Of a stretch of DNA of 64,000 nt, positions 1 to 11,830 are shown piece by piece (position 1 is the stretch's first letter; every line of letters begins with the position of its first letter). The translations under genes and the position numbers were made by a program. Source of the stretch: Angiostrongylus vasorum. Lineage: Eukaryota > Nematoda > Chromadorea > Rhabditida > Metastrongylidae. Under the pieces are notes generated by a model. It had not been told where the DNA came from and did no database searches. It was given only the letters and a program-made list of their open reading frames with translations. Where the stretch lies: NCBI GenBank assembly GCA_018806985.1, contig JADANN010000422.1, positions 952,001-1,016,000 of the forward strand, read 5' to 3'.

Positions 1-1582
1 AATGCCTACCTGATTAAGTGGGCTATAAACAAAGAAAGAAAGCACAGATCCAGAACATAAAAGCACCAGCATGGCTCTCATTTTTCAGCGAATCTCTCAG
101 CTGAAGGCAAGTAAGTTCGTGAATTTATTACAAGCATCAATGATGTCATAGACTCGTTTCTGCTATTTAAGAGATAGCAATATATAAACGTAGGACAACT
201 AAACCAGGCTAGTAAATTAGGATTCAAAAAATCGTGCTGTTTCCTTCTTAAATTCGTTCGATGGAACCAATCAGTGTTTTCGACTGCAAAGGAATACAAA
301 ATGTGGTAGAGATGTTTTTCAGTTGACTGTAGGATTTAGCGGTCATTGACTGCGATGAAAAACTAGCACGGCCAGGTTTGCACGTTTTTTATAAGGATGG
401 CAGTGGTGTTTGTTCAGATTGGAAGTGGAATTGAGCAGCCGCACATACAAAGACTCTCAATGACTCAGAATATGTGCTCGCGTAAGAGATTTGTAGGAAA
501 AATCCGCAGGTGTGGAAACATTTAAATTTTTGCCAGAAGCACTGACTGACACCGTATAGCATTTTTTCATCAGATGAATGGATATATGACAAAAGGATTT
601 TTTAGTGTTCTAATGACATTATTCGAGGAATTTGATAAGCTGTTAAAAACAATAACTCGTCGAGGGCTTTTTTCCCGCGTCTTGCAAGTGGAGGATATTT
701 TCTTGGAAGTGTTTAGCAGATGTGGTGGTTAAGAAAGTGGGGATAAGTCGGCGAAAGGAGAAAATAAGGATACCGGATGGTGCAAAAATCCGAACTCTAA
801 GTGGTTGAACTGCTGCAGCCTTAGCATAAGTTTTTTACTGGCACGTCAACGCGAGGTGGACAAGAAACCTTATTCTGCTAACGCTTTAGCTGATTCCCAT
901 TTTTCAGAAATGGATTTTCATCGTGATTCTCATCTTATTATTGCCATTGACGATGATCATTTGTTGCTATGATCAGATGACGAAGGCTTACATCGGGAAA
1001 AGAATAAACGTGGAATACCGCCTCTGATCAATCAGACTCTGAAGGATGAGAAAGCGCCAAAACGTAAGCAGAATAAAGTCTCTTTCTTAAAATGAATTTT
1101 GTGTTAGTTTATCAGGGCAAAGAGGTACATGCTGATTAGTGATACCAAGGTTATGGGAAGACAGGTTTTTGAAAGATTATTCTGTAACGTTAGCTATGCA
1201 ATCGAGTGTTGTCCTATAAAAAGGACTGGCACTTTTCTGCTGAACAATTCTTCGCCAGAACCGAAACACACTCCTTGAGATTTTTCAAATGTATTTCACA
1301 ACAATGTTTGGGGGAAATATTTGGCAAAACAGTGGCAATATTTTTCTATCACGGTCATTTCACCAGAATTGCGAATGGTATGAATTAGTCGAACCGTAGA
1401 TCACTAGACTCAGACATAACACACCTTCTTTCGGTGCAAATTGGGCCTTATGAAGCGCCATAGTGTTTCACCTCCTTTCAGAGAATACATTGCTTCGTCC
1501 ATTGTCGCATAGGATCTATTCTTCACCATGGTTTCATTATAGGATTTGAAGCGTTAAAGATGTGTAGACCAGACTTTCCAGC
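1..1582. other. No gene recognised
   Basis: AT-rich stretch with only short, unconvincing open frames. I recognise no protein family, RNA gene or repeat in it. Confidence 0.5.
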
Positions 1583-1595
1583 CCACCTAATTGCT
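1583..1595 (+). repeat. Left target-site duplication of PLE-A
   Basis: The 13 bases CCACCTAATTGCT occur here and again at 3615-3627, exactly bracketing the Penelope-like element. This is a direct repeat, as expected of a target-site duplication. Confidence 0.8.
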
Positions 1596-2560
1596 ATCCG
1601 TTAGTGATAAGGGTGGAGAGTTTGCAGTAACTTCTCATCAGTTAGATGTTGAGACAACGAAAGAGCATCTTGAAGATGCTTCGCTTTATCGCCCATCATC
1701 TGAGAAGGAGTTTAAAAGTAAATACCGAAAATTGAACCACGACAGGGCCAAAATGGCAAGGGCTGTTGGTTCAAACCATCAGTTATCTCTCAACTAAAAG
1801 TTGAGTTACCAACATGTCCCGTCTTGTACTTGCTTGTAAAAACTCATAAGCTAGCATCCAGCGGTGATATTGCGTCTACCGATCCATCATTGTTTAAGGT
1901 TAGACCAATCATTAGCTGTGTAGAAGGGTCAACGGATAGGATAACATGGTTTTTAACTCTAATATTTAACCAGTTGTTGAAACACATTCCAGCCCATCCT
2001 ACGAAAACCCAGGTGTTTCTGGATCGTCTAGGTACTGCGCAGCCCAGCAGCGCGTACGTGATGGAGTCGTTCGACGTTAGCGCCCTTTATACAAACGCGT
2101 CGAATGATTCCGCAATGGAAGCCATACTCGAACTCCTGATGTAACACGAAGGAGAAATAAACACATACGGCTTCAAGATAGAGCAGTTGATGGCACTCTT
2201 AAAAGAATGCTTGGGCTGCTCAATCTGCAGATGGTCCGGAAAGTACTATGCTCAAATGAGAGGGTTGGCAATGGGACAGCGACTGACACCAAGCCTTGCC
2301 ATTGAATTTATGTCTAAGGTGGAACCACCTGTGGCCGATCTCGGGCCGCTACTCTACTGTAGGTATATAGATGACTGTTTTGTCCTTTGCACAACACAAG
2401 AGGAAATGGACTAATGTTTCGGGTTGTTGAATGAACAGTCAGAGTATATCAAGTTTCACCCTGAGAGAAACCGAAAGAAAACTGGCTTCCATTCCTGAAC
2501 GTCCAAATTAGCCTGTCAGAAAATGGCTACATTATGAAGTGGTACCGAAAGCCAAATAAC
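1596..2560 (+). pseudogene. PLE reverse transcriptase, broken
   Basis: In the living element this part copies RNA into DNA at the nicked target. Visible landmarks are LYRPSSEKEF near the N-terminal side (about 1683-1712), YLLVKTHKL (about 1827-1853), VRPIISCVEG (about 1900), SFDVSALYTN (about 2070-2096), GLAMGQRLTPSLA (about 2265) and the catalytic YIDDCF (about 2366-2383). Stop codons follow LELLM at about 2142 and interrupt the protein again at about 2413; the frame is lost near 2455. The same protein, less damaged, is at 25648-26463 on the minus strand. Confidence 0.88.
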
Positions 2561-2784
2561 AAAAACATTTTGGTTCATTACCTCTCCTCTCACCCCTCTC
2601 ACACGAAAAGGGCGCTTGTAAGAAACATGTTTCGAACAGCAACCAACGTGTGCACGGGAAGAGAGCGAGAGAGGAGTCCCGGAACTAGGCGCGGTAAATA
2701 GCCATTTCTAATGGCTACGGAACTGTAGCTCGGGACAGGTGTAGAGGAAATCTTAGGCCTCCAAACGACAATTCTAGCGATAAA

Positions 2785-3340
2785 ATGGTCCCGTTTATCC
2801 TACCGTTCATCTCAAATGGTGTAAGTGCGGCTATAAAACGCTGTTTAAGAAGGGCGGATCTAGAGAATTTGGTAAACGTAGTTGAAATGCCACCGAGTAA
2901 TCTTAGGCGCCAGCTAGTTGGTAACCGCCTATATGACCGTCTATGTGCAACGCAAAATTGTATAGTTTGCCCTAATGGTAGAGACGGTGATTGCATGAGC
3001 TCGGGTATAGTTTATCTGATCTCCTGTAAGGCGTGCGGAGACGAATACATTGGCGAAACGGGCAGACCTCTCTGTGTCCGCATAAAAAGAACACCTAGTC
3101 GGCAAACGTAAACCAAATACCCCACTAGGCACGCATAGAACCCAGAGACATAGCGGGGAGGACTTTGAAGTACAGGTCACGATCCTCGCACGGGAATCAC
3201 GAACACAAGCACGCAAAACTCTCGAGGCGTTCTGGATTAATTCCAAGAATCCGAAAATGAAGCGCAGGGAAGAATGCTTCATTATTACGCGTGATATTGG
3301 GCAGTATATAAGGCTGTTGTTTTGATGGAAGGGCATATTA
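2785..3340 (+). pseudogene. PLE GIY-YIG endonuclease domain, broken
   Basis: The frame from 2785 to 3111 gives FILPFISNGVSAAIKR, then a Cys-rich stretch (CATQNCIVCPNGRDGDC) and the nuclease core SGIVYLISC followed by DEYIGETGRPLC. These are the GIY and YIG strands plus the conserved arginine region of the family. An extra A in the run after CVRIK shifts the frame at about 3090. The rest (TPLGTHRTQ-like, then ILAR and the C-terminal helix) continues in other frames to about 3330. In PLEs this domain nicks the target DNA. Confidence 0.85.
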
Positions 3341-3516
3341 CGCTTCCATGTGAATGCTGTGCAGTTGGTCTCCACGCGGCATACTCAGTGGAAGCCTCAT
3401 AGAGAGCGGTGAGTGTGCAAAGCTGTGTTCAATGTGATTGAAATCTAGGTTTAGCGTTTTCTCTGTTTGGTTATGGAGGTATTTGGCCGACTAGATTGCT
3501 GTCAACTTGACCTTTC

Positions 3517-3557
3517 CAGGCTCTGAGGAAGGCGAAATCTGCCGAAACGTCAGCTTG
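3517..3557 (+). ncRNA. Hammerhead ribozyme-like motif in PLE-A 3' region
   Basis: Reads as stem I CAGGCT, core CTGAGGA, stem II GGCG with loop and TGCC, core GAAA, a short ACGT stem III ending at the GTC cleavage triplet, then AGCTTG, which pairs with CAGGCT (6 bp, one G-U). The CUGANGA and GAAA boxes are complete. ACGT is self-complementary, so stem III would form best in a dimer. Hammerheads with very short stem III are known in Penelope-like elements. Activity here is untested. Confidence 0.75.
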
Positions 3558-3614
3558 TTCGTGAATAACGAATAAAAATAAAACCTCGTCTTTGCTCAAC
3601 AAGAATACGAAGAA

Positions 3615-3627
3615 CCACCTAATTGCT
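3615..3627 (+). repeat. Right target-site duplication of PLE-A
   Basis: Same 13 bases as 1583-1595, directly after the element's GAAGAA 3' end. Confidence 0.8.
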
Positions 3628-3939
3628 TTTACTCGAAATCGTAGGCCAGACATTAATCGGACTTTATGTGAGTGCTTGGACGGCTCGTTTTCATGAGTAT
3701 TGCGAAGCACAACATGTTTTCCTTCCCTTTTTTTGCCTCATGCTAGTAGTAGCGTGTACGACTGTTATACCATGATCAAAACATTTGTGGATGGGAATAC
3801 AGCTGAGTTATAAGCGCTTTCAATTCACCGTGTAAGTAGTCGCCCCATTTATTCTTTTCTTACATCCTTGTGCGCCTCCTATTATACATCATCTATTCCT
3901 GTTATATGTTTCTTGTTATATCACCATCTATATTTCCCT
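3628..3939. other. No feature seen
   Basis: Short unique-looking spacer between PLE-A and the RTE-2 remnant. I see nothing coding in it. Confidence 0.4.
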
Positions 3940-5900
3940 ACTGACGTTTAATCTCCTGTAACTCTGTTGTATAACAGAGGTCTGAGAGGACCGTTGAGTC
4001 GAAAAGGTGAGCGCGAAGTTTCCGGACCGTTAGCTGGTCGGTGGTCTCTTCGAGAGGCGTGGATGCAGCTTGTGCTGCTCTCTTCATTCCGTTTAGCTCT
4101 TCAATCACATCATTCTCCACGTTAATTGAACGCTCAAAGTACACGTGCGAGGTGATCTCTGTGGTCAGGGAGCTATCCAGTTTGATCTGTTCATTTTTTG
4201 CTCCATGGATTTTCTACGAACTGGGTTTTTCCTACTTCCTACACTCTACTATAAACCATTTCGATCTCTTTTCCTGCTTCGTTGATCTCGTTAGTCACCT
4301 ACTGAGTTGGTAGTTCTTGAAATGATGACGACGTCCTCAACAGAATGAGGACTTGACAGGTATTTTTTCCCATCACACGTATGCCATACTCTTCGCAATC
4401 GAGTGGCTGCATCATTCACTGCAAGGCGGCAGTAAACAAGTTTGGTGATATGGTGTGGCCTCGTCGAATTCCTCTTCTTGTGGCCATGAAAAGAGGTCGA
4501 TAGAAAAGCTCCGTCTTCGTGATGCAGTCCTTATAAAAGTCGGATAGGGTTCATGTCTAGAACGAGGTCACTGATTGGTCGATGAGTGCTGGTAGAACTG
4601 CATTCGTATCTACGCTGTCAAACGCTTTTTCATAGTCGACAAAAAGGCAGGACAAGGAGCAGGTGGTATTTTTGACCAAATTCTGTGACACGCTACATAG
4701 TTTGGACGTGATTCATGGAGAAAAATCATCGTCGGAATCCTGCTTACTTAGCATGTTGTGTCTCATCCAAGCCCTTGATATGTGCGACGTGGTAATCTTC
4801 GTGAATGGTTTGTAGCATTCAACAAGCATTTCAGGCCATAACCAGAAGCATCTTTCGGGTCACCCTTTTCAAGTCGAATCAGTGGACGCGATTTCCTGCA
4901 CTAGACTGGGCTTTTTCCCTTTTGAAGTTAAAATATGACATCGGCTAGGAAAATTACATGTGGATATGTCTTTCCTCCTAGAAATGTCGCTGATGATGTT
5001 ATCATCTATCGCAACTCGAGTTTCAGGAACAGAACCGAGATATTTTGTCACCAGTGAGAATTCAGGGGTCTGAGCGGGATTGTGGAACAAAAAAAGTTTG
5101 GCATAGAGGTTTTCCGTTATCAGGTCCGTGTTATTGTGTTTAGTGGTACCAGTTCATTTTCGTTCGTCAGGTCTGATGGTATAAAGAATGAAGAATGGAA
5201 GCATTTTTCATTAGCCATGTCAAGTGTGTTGCAATAGAATCAAGCTTCAGTTCTCTTTGTTTCCCAAGCAACTCCTAGTAAGAGTGGAGATTGATCTAAT
5301 TCTCTCGCTTGAGAACCACACGTGAATTCGGCACAACTTTTAAGTCCTTCAACTAGCAGCCCGAAGTCTTCGGTCGGGTTTCTCTCAATTTCCCAGTTAT
5401 TAATAGATAGGATTTTGTTCAGAATCTTTCCTGCACATACAGCTTGTGTTTCTCTTCTTGGCTGAAGACAAGATTTCTTTTCCAACTCAAGAAAGTGTAG
5501 TCGCACCCACCACGTAACGATAGCACTACTGATGTGCACGTATGCACCATGTTTTCGTGATGGTTTGGTCCATCTCTGCATGTGTTTGGCTTACGTGACT
5601 AACATCCAGCTGTCCAGCAGCAAATTTCTTTCTTTTGGAACAATGAATTATCATAGAAAAAAGCGTACTGCAGGCAGTAGTCTACAAGAGGGCTGCCATA
5701 CTACTTTCTTTTCATTCTGTGTTTTTCGACCAGGTAATCGCTCTCGTAGACCGTAAGGTCCTCTACCTATTCTTGTGCTGAAGACCTCGACAACAAATTT
5801 GTTAAAGGATTTATCGTTAAAGATTACTTCTTCAAAGTGATTATAGCATACATTTTATGTTAGACCTCCAGGAACAATGAAATGTCCTCCCAGTATCAGG
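3940..5900 (-). mobile_element. RTE-type non-LTR retrotransposon, family RTE-2, heavily decayed
   Basis: Read on the minus strand, pieces of one RTE polyprotein appear in order: a linker after the endonuclease at about 5240-5580 (INNWEIERNPTEDFGLLVEG, then LKSCAEF), the RT core at about 4400-4860 (FVDYEKAFDSVDTNAVL, then RRGIRRGHTISPNLFTAALQ), and the C-terminal part at 3938-4144 (ATDQLT-like TTDQLT, then LRAHLFDSTVL). Frames change often and stops are common, so nothing is functional. The upstream endonuclease part (about 5580-5900) is only weakly visible. This family differs from RTE-1 at 12.6-14.6 kb. Confidence 0.75.
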
Positions 5901-6410
5901 TCAGCCTCTGCATCCCGGACAAAGGGTAGTTCCATCTATGACGTGAGGTGGTGAGACGACCATTGGGAGGCCGGAAACTCCCGGACTTCACGAGACTTCA
6001 CTGGGATCGAATTCAGCGGGCACGTCTATGACAAATAATGGGGACTGCTTTTTACTCTGCTCCTATAACACCAAAGCGCTGTCCTCAAACGCCGATCTTC
6101 ACTCCCTTTTTTGAAGCCCCATATGCATCAAAATATCAAATTTCAAATTTAAGCTTCATATGATTTCCTTACAAGAATCAAAAGGCAAAAAGATCCACAT
6201 ATGCTAAAAACCTTGTCTTTTATGGAGAACGGGTTCAGTCGCGAAAATGTCGGTGGTGTAGGCTTCGACGTCCACCCGTCCATTGTCCCTCTCGTGGACT
6301 CGTGCAGGCGACCCACAGCGGTCAAGCGTATTATATATCTGTCATAGTATAAGAATTGATAAGGTGTAATAATTGTATAAACGTAAAATGAGGAAAAAAG
6401 GAGGAACGAA
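5901..6410. other. No gene recognised
   Basis: Low-similarity spacer; no domain, RNA or repeat identified. Confidence 0.4.
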
Positions 6411-6417
6411 GACCCCC

Positions 6418-6505
6418 GCATGGCGTGGTGGTGACCGCGTTAGACCCCGGAAAGGATAATAGCCTGTTCGATCCCGGCCGCAGATAGCTGCGGTCCAGCG
6501 GACCT
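6418..6505 (+). repeat. tRNA-like repeat arm (foldback family)
   Basis: Contains GCATGGCGTGGTGGTGACCG (A-box-like) followed by GTTCGATCCC (B-box-like) and a segment ending in TGCGGTCC. The same unit recurs many times in the window. It resembles an RNA polymerase III promoter of tRNA origin, but it is not a functional tRNA gene. Confidence 0.6.
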
Positions 6506-6879
6506 GATCGTAAACCACTAGCTAGTTGACGAAGGAAGGTTATGCCGAATTTGCCTCAAATCCTAGAGCAAGAATATCAGACCGGATTTCAATTACCACG
6601 GAGGGGTTGCTTAAAAAGAGCTTACTGCAACGCTTTTAACACGGCTAGTAAGAAAAGCCATGTCAGTTATAGAAGTACTTTCCAGGAAGATCTGCATAGG
6701 TAGAGGCGGAAGAAGGTGTTAGAAGGAGCACAAAAAAAGCAATCTGAAAAAAGGCCGTCGGGACTTGTGCGAATATATATTGTTTCGCTGTCAGCCCTGA
6801 TGAATGCAAATGCGGCAAATAAAATATACCGCCATGGCATGGGATTGATAATAAAAAGATTCTACGCCGGCCTTTTTTT

Positions 6880-8115
6880 ATTCAACAGTCCTCGTCTTGA
6901 AGGTTGAAATTCCCGCTGGTGAAAAACCGCCTAGGATTTTATTCCCCACAGTTCGACTTGCAATAGAAACGGTGAAAAAAGGCACAGCTCCAAGGCCCAA
7001 TAAAATCAACGCCAACATTCTTGGAACCGGTAACCAGAATTTATGTGTGCTTTTCGGAACTCACATGGTGTCCTACCTTCGAAAGGAGAAAATCCTAGAT
7101 TAGTGGAGGACGACGCGCACGGTCATCTTGCACGAAAAAAGGTGACGGAGAGTATCATCGTATCTATCGTCCAATATGCTCGTTGAGTGTGCTCTACAAG
7201 CTCTTCACGATGATTACCTTGTGTTGCATATCAATGACATTAGATAAGGCACAACCAATTGAACTAGCGAGATTCCGACAGAAATCTTTCTACGTGGGCC
7301 ACATCCAAATCTTGTTCATGGTCACTGAAGTTTGTTAGGAATACCACCTGCCCATAGAAAAGCCGAACTGTGCGCTAATCGTAAAAAGACCCAGTTCACG
7401 AAAAACTCATGGAAAAAAAGCGAACAGATAAAACTGAATAGTTTTCTGATTACAGAGGCTTTTGTGCTTTTCAGCCTTCAATGAAGAGGAACATAAAAGA
7501 TTAATTAGACGGAAGGATGAAAGCAGATTGGGTCATATTCACACCTCTCAAAGAAGCCACTTACAAACTAGAGAACTCGAAAATCCGCACTCATCTCTTC
7601 GATTCAACAGCCCTTTCAGCGATTTTTTTATGCATTACAGACATGATTCGATACTTCAGTGACGTGAAGACTGCTGTGAACTCCTCACAGAGCACTATAA
7701 CGATGTCTTGTTATAGAATATAACTGGCACACTCAACATATAGCCGGAATTGAAAATTCTGGTAACCGAAATTTATCTCATCTGGGACACCCAAGTGAAC
7801 ACAGATCAATGACTATACATAAATGGACCAGTTATATTATAAGAGAGGCAGACGTCATATCGATGAAGAAACTGTAGAGTGGACTCCACGAGAGTGCAGA
7901 CAAGTTCTAGGAAGACTTCACTTACAGATTGGGTGGACGTGTTCGTAACCAAAATCAAACAGCTGTATTCGCACTGCAGTTGTTTTGCAGACCATAGTTT
8001 GTGGCTCGCACTCGCCACCTTGCTCGAATCAAACCAGCACTATGGCCGAGTGCTAGGAGGCGAAGAAACGAATATAAGGTGTGTTGTGGTCAGTGTAACT
8101 TGTGAAAAGGAGCAG
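6880..8115 (+). mobile_element. RTE-2 remnant, plus strand, internally deleted
   Basis: Fragments in order: the start of the RT (about 6897-7110, with APRPNKINANIL resembling the usual APGPDRI motif), YRPICSLSVLYKLFT (about 7166-7210), then after a jump KEATYKLENSKIRTHLFDST (about 7544-7605), and the C-terminal zinc-finger/adapter-like region (about 7830-8110), where DVFVTKIKQLYSHCS matches the WADVFVTK motif of other copies. The central RT palm is missing and there are many stops. Confidence 0.72.
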
Positions 8116-9264
8116 TACAAGTATCGAAGCATTCGGAGATACAACGTTGATACTGTATGCTTTCTACCGAACTTCTCACAGACAGCACAGAATTAAAAAT
8201 TTGCATCCACAAAACAGCGTCTCATTATTTAACCTTTCTAGGAGTAGTTTCTAAACTCGTTACATATAGCGACATCTTAGATTAACTTACCACGTAGGTG
8301 GGTTGAGTTGAGATGACACAGGAGTTCCAACAGTCCTACTAAATTTGTTTTTGTCTGGCTGTCGTGTTAGGTTGCTATGAAAATCTGGCATGCTGCATTA
8401 ATTCCTGTGATTCCTTTGTCGTATTACTCATAAGACAAAAAGTATTAAGGAATAAGAGTATTCTTACTTTATATGGAAAACCGATTTACACCAAACATCG
8501 ATTTCGAGCGAAGAAGCTTTGAGCAGACTAGCCTTGGAATGATGTTTCTTACACAGATTTTTCATATTCGGAGTTCTTCACATTGAGAAGCCCGGGAGAA
8601 AGCAGAAGACTGACCGCATCTTGCGCATCCTTTCTGTTACCGTTTTGCCAATTCTTGAAAATTTGAAGTACTTCATTTCCTAATAGAAGTGCACAGTTAT
8701 GCGTCAGATTTCTTGAATAACACATTACATTCCGTTGATTGCAACACTAAACTACTTGGTTAAAGAGCTTATTTTCAGTCGCACTAGTTAGCAACTGTGA
8801 TTTATAAAATTTGTTAATTTTTATTGGACGTGCGCTACACAGTGGGTACAAGTGTTCTGCAATGCACTCGTGGTCTTTGGCTCTTTCTTTCCCCTAATTC
8901 TCCATCCTTCTGGAGTAGACAAATTGAGAGCAAACCATTCTGAGAGAAGCCGTTTCTATTTCATAAAGTGAGCAACACCTTTTGGTTAGGATTTGGAAAT
9001 GCTGTGGTAGAGGATCTGCCACAAGGTTCTAAGGAAGATCATGTTCGAAAAACATTCAACGATATTGATTAAGGATATAAATTCCCCCTATTGCAGCACA
9101 ACGAAGGAACCATTCTGATATTTTCGTAAATGAGGAATGTAGGGTAACGAATGAAGCGAATGAAATGCTCGGATCTGCGCAGTATGTAAGGACGGGTGAG
9201 TTGAAAAATTTGCCGTGCTTTTCACTTCACTGAAAGCATCATGGTGGTAAATGAATGACTCTAT
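8116..9264. other. No gene recognised
   Basis: AT-rich; no coding or repeat signal recognised apart from short chance frames. Confidence 0.4.
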
Positions 9265-9370
9265 TCGTAATAGCATCGACGGACGGCCCAATCTACACAG
9301 GCCATAGCTTGACCCCGCACCAAGCCCACCAAGCCCCTCATCCCCTCCAGGGTCCAGCAACTAACACTAG
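9265..9370 (+). repeat. Fragment of tRNA-like SINE (SINE-T)
   Basis: The CCACCAAGCCC segment and the following CTCCAGGG resemble the body of the SINE-T family described at 29505-29720 and 56385-56640. Only a central piece is present. Confidence 0.4.
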
Positions 9371-9566
9371 ATTCGTCTTGGAAAAGCTCGAGCGCTTTTA
9401 TCCACATGGGAGACGTACTCGTACGGCTATCTCAGCATTCCATGAAAATCCAACTCTACTAGCATTCAACGACATTCGTGACGAAGACCACAAAAATCCT
9501 CTAGCAGCAGATGAAGCCGTACAAAAAAAGTCTGAAGACCTTCATGCCTTCATGCGTGGTGGTTGA
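9371..9566 (+). other. Open frame of unknown status
   Basis: A 65-codon frame (KLERFYPHGRRTRTAISAF, later FNDIRDEDHKNPLAADEAVQ) ends at a stop at 9566. Its composition is more protein-like than its surroundings, but I recognise no family and see no clear splice sites. It could be a fragment of an element ORF or a chance frame. Confidence 0.2.
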
Positions 9567-9840
9567 AAGAAAGCGAATCGAATTAAAGAAGTGTTGTTTC
9601 AGAAGAATTCAAGAATGATCCACACGGTGTGATAGATGCGATTTTGGGTCATCCAATATAATAATGAAAAATAAATGACTTCCAGTGGCTTACAAATATA
9701 TCAAATCTGTGATTCCATTCTCCTGTGAAAACGCGTCCAATTTGCCGAGTGTGATATTGGTCAGGGATGCGGTATCGAGCTATGGAGTGGGTGTCTACTA
9801 GAAACCATATATTACCAGCGCGTTAATGCATCGTTAAAAC

Positions 9841-10773
9841 TTGGCATCGCAATCGGTTTTTATCACTATTATGTTGCCCTTTATTAGCGATGGAGTAAGC
9901 GTAGCGATTAAACGATGCTTAAGAAGGGCAGGTGTAGAGGAATCGGTAGCGATAGTTGAAATACCACCGGCTACTCTACGTCGTCAGTTAGTTCGTAACC
10001 GCCTGTATGACCGTCTATGCGAAACAACAAATTGCGTAATTTGCCCTTACGGCAGGGATGGTGATTGCATGAGTTCAGGTACGATATACCTGATCTCTTG
10101 TAATAATTGCGGAGATGAATATGTTGGCGAAACGGGCAGGCCTTTGTGTATCTGTATAAAAGAACACCTAGATGGCAAACGAAAACTAAGACAAAGTACC
10201 CCACTAGGCACGCACAGGATACAAAAGCACAACGGGGACGATTTTGAAGTAAAGGTCAATATATATCAATATCCTTGCACAGGAGACTAGAACACCAGCG
10301 CGAAAACTTCTTGAGGCTTTTTGGATAAATGTCAGAAACTCTACAATGAATAGCAGGGATGAATGCCCAGAGGTCATACGCGACCTGACCCCGTATGTTC
10401 GCATCAATTTCTGATGTGGGATGGTGCAGTCATCAACCTTATGCGACTAATCAGCTGCTCTAATCTTCCTCATTGGAAGGCACGTAAAAAAAGCGGTGAG
10501 TTTTTTCGAGAAGCTGTTGATCATGTAATTACCATAGAGTTTCTTGTCTTTTTGCAAGTGTTATTGAAACGTTTGGCCTAGTAAATTGTATGTCAGTATA
10601 CCCTTCCAGGCTCTGAAGAAGGCGATACTGCCGAAACGTCAGCTACTGTTGTATTGTATTGTGTTTTTCTATGCAAGTAAATGTACGCTGTTTAACAACC
10701 TCGAGATTGCTGAACAAGAAAACGACGCATTCATATTCCAATGCCCAGGTTAATAGAAAGTCGATCCTGGGAA
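9841..10773 (+). mobile_element. Penelope-like element PLE-B, 3' fragment with GIY-YIG domain
   Basis: Only the last third of a PLE is present. The frame 9841-10290 encodes the linker and GIY-YIG endonuclease: LPFISDGVSVAIKRCLRRAG, a Cys-rich CETTNCVICPYGRDGDC, TIYLISCNNCGDEYVGETGR and IKEHLDGKRK. It is the cleanest GIY-YIG frame in the window. A shift near 10263 ends it. The 3' UTR follows with a hammerhead-like motif and the common family end GTTAATAGAAAGTCGATCCT. I could not see a clear target duplication. Confidence 0.85.
10607..10645 (+). ncRNA. Hammerhead ribozyme-like motif in PLE-B
   Basis: Stem I CAGGCT with AGCT, core CTGAAGA, stem II AGGC/GCC around GATACT, core GAAA, ACGT, GTC cleavage triplet. 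It is nearly identical to the PLE-D copy at 23768-23805. The loop and one core base differ from PLE-A, E and F. Confidence 0.7.
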
Positions 10774-11140
10774 CTATTACGTTCATTTGACTAATTTTTT
10801 TAAGCTGTTATTGACAGATCATTGTATCAAACTTGTAGTGTGAAGTCTTCGCGATAGATGTGCATTTTCATAATATTCATAGAGTTACAAATGAGCATTT
10901 TGCCAAAGACGCCATAGTTTTTTTCGTTATAGCTTCTTGTTTCAAATGATTTCCAGATGAAGTGCGTTTCTTCCATTTTGTGGAAGTTATCTCAAGAACA
11001 GAATTATAAGCTCAGAAATAATCACACCACTGACAAGGGAATTTTTTTATTACTAAGTTCGAGAATTTAATATGGTTCCATGGAGTGCTAATTCAAGTTT
11101 ATAAAGTGTAAAAGTTCCTTGAACATCTTAACTACACAAA
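10774..11140. other. No gene recognised
   Basis: Spacer; nothing recognised. Confidence 0.4.
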
Positions 11141-11156
11141 ATGATGTTTATTATGT

Positions 11157-11830
11157 CTAGGGGTTTCCTTTGTAGTTTTCTGGAAACTCCCCGTTCCGAT
11201 GCAATCCATTGTTGCCAAAGAATCCTCGTTTGCTTCCAGGAAATCGTCCATTGCCTTCCAGGAATCCTCCCGTGTTTCCTGGAAGTACGCCATTCCCTGT
11301 CGGGAATAGTCCGCTGCTTCCCCTGGGTATTCCGTGGCCTGTCAAGAATCCTCCGCTGCTTTCCGAGAATCCTCCAGTGTTTCCTGGAAGCCCGTCATTG
11401 TCTCTCGGAAATCCTCCGTTGCCTCCCAGGAACCTTCCATTGCCTCCCGGAAAATCTACACTACCTCTTGCGAATCCTTCCTTTCTTGTCGGAAATCCTC
11501 TGTTGCTTTCCGGAAATCCTTGGCCTCCCAAGAATCCTTCGTTGCATGACGGAAACCCTCCGTTACCTCCTGGGAGTTTTCCACTGCCTCTCGAGAAACC
11601 TTCGTTGCCTTTCAGAAATCCTCCTGTGTTTCCTAGAAATCCGCCAGTGTTTCTCGGAAATTCTCTGCTGCCTCCCAGGGAAACCTCTATTGCATCCTAG
11701 GAGTGCTCTACCTCCCAGGGGGTTCTCCTCTGTTTTTTTTAACATCCGCAACTTCTTCCCGGAAATCCGCCATTGTTTCCCAAGAATCCGCGATTTCCTA
11801 AATAACATTCTACCTGAAAAAAACACCAAT
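11157..11830 (-). pseudogene. Expanded Gly-rich C-terminal exon of an SXP/RAL-2-like gene relic
   Basis: On the minus strand the sequence is a degenerate 21-nt repeat coding for 7-residue units such as NGGFPGG and NTGGFSE. It ends in a stop at 11157 after ENYKGNP. The same Gly-Phe-Pro rich tail closes the intact gene at 40330-42614 and its paralogs at 35347 and 46367, where it is much shorter (about 50-90 residues). Here it covers over 200 codons with at least one frame change. Because of the repeat, long open frames also exist on the plus strand (11141-11848, 11209-11700); I regard those as shadows. No neighbouring exons 3 or 4 were found, and RTE-1 and PLE-C lie between this and the exon relic at 17542. 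Confidence 0.6.

Larger units (their letters stand above)
1596..3614 (+). mobile_element. Penelope-like retroelement PLE-A, 5'-truncated, decayed
   Basis: Non-LTR-type retroelement of the Penelope class with a C-terminal GIY-YIG endonuclease. The element starts inside coding sequence directly after a 13-bp duplication, so its 5' end is missing, which is typical of target-primed reverse transcription. It holds in order: the RT N-terminal part, the RT core with YIDDCF, a Cys-rich linker, the GIY-YIG nuclease, a 3' UTR with a hammerhead-like motif (3517-3557), and a 3' end at GAAGAA. The reading frame is broken by in-frame stops (for example near 2142 and 2413) and shifts near 2455, so it cannot encode an active protein. 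Confidence 0.9.

Noticed and set aside
2941..3375. 144-codon minus-strand frame over PLE-A
   Set aside because: Shadow of the GIY-YIG coding region, which is on the plus strand.
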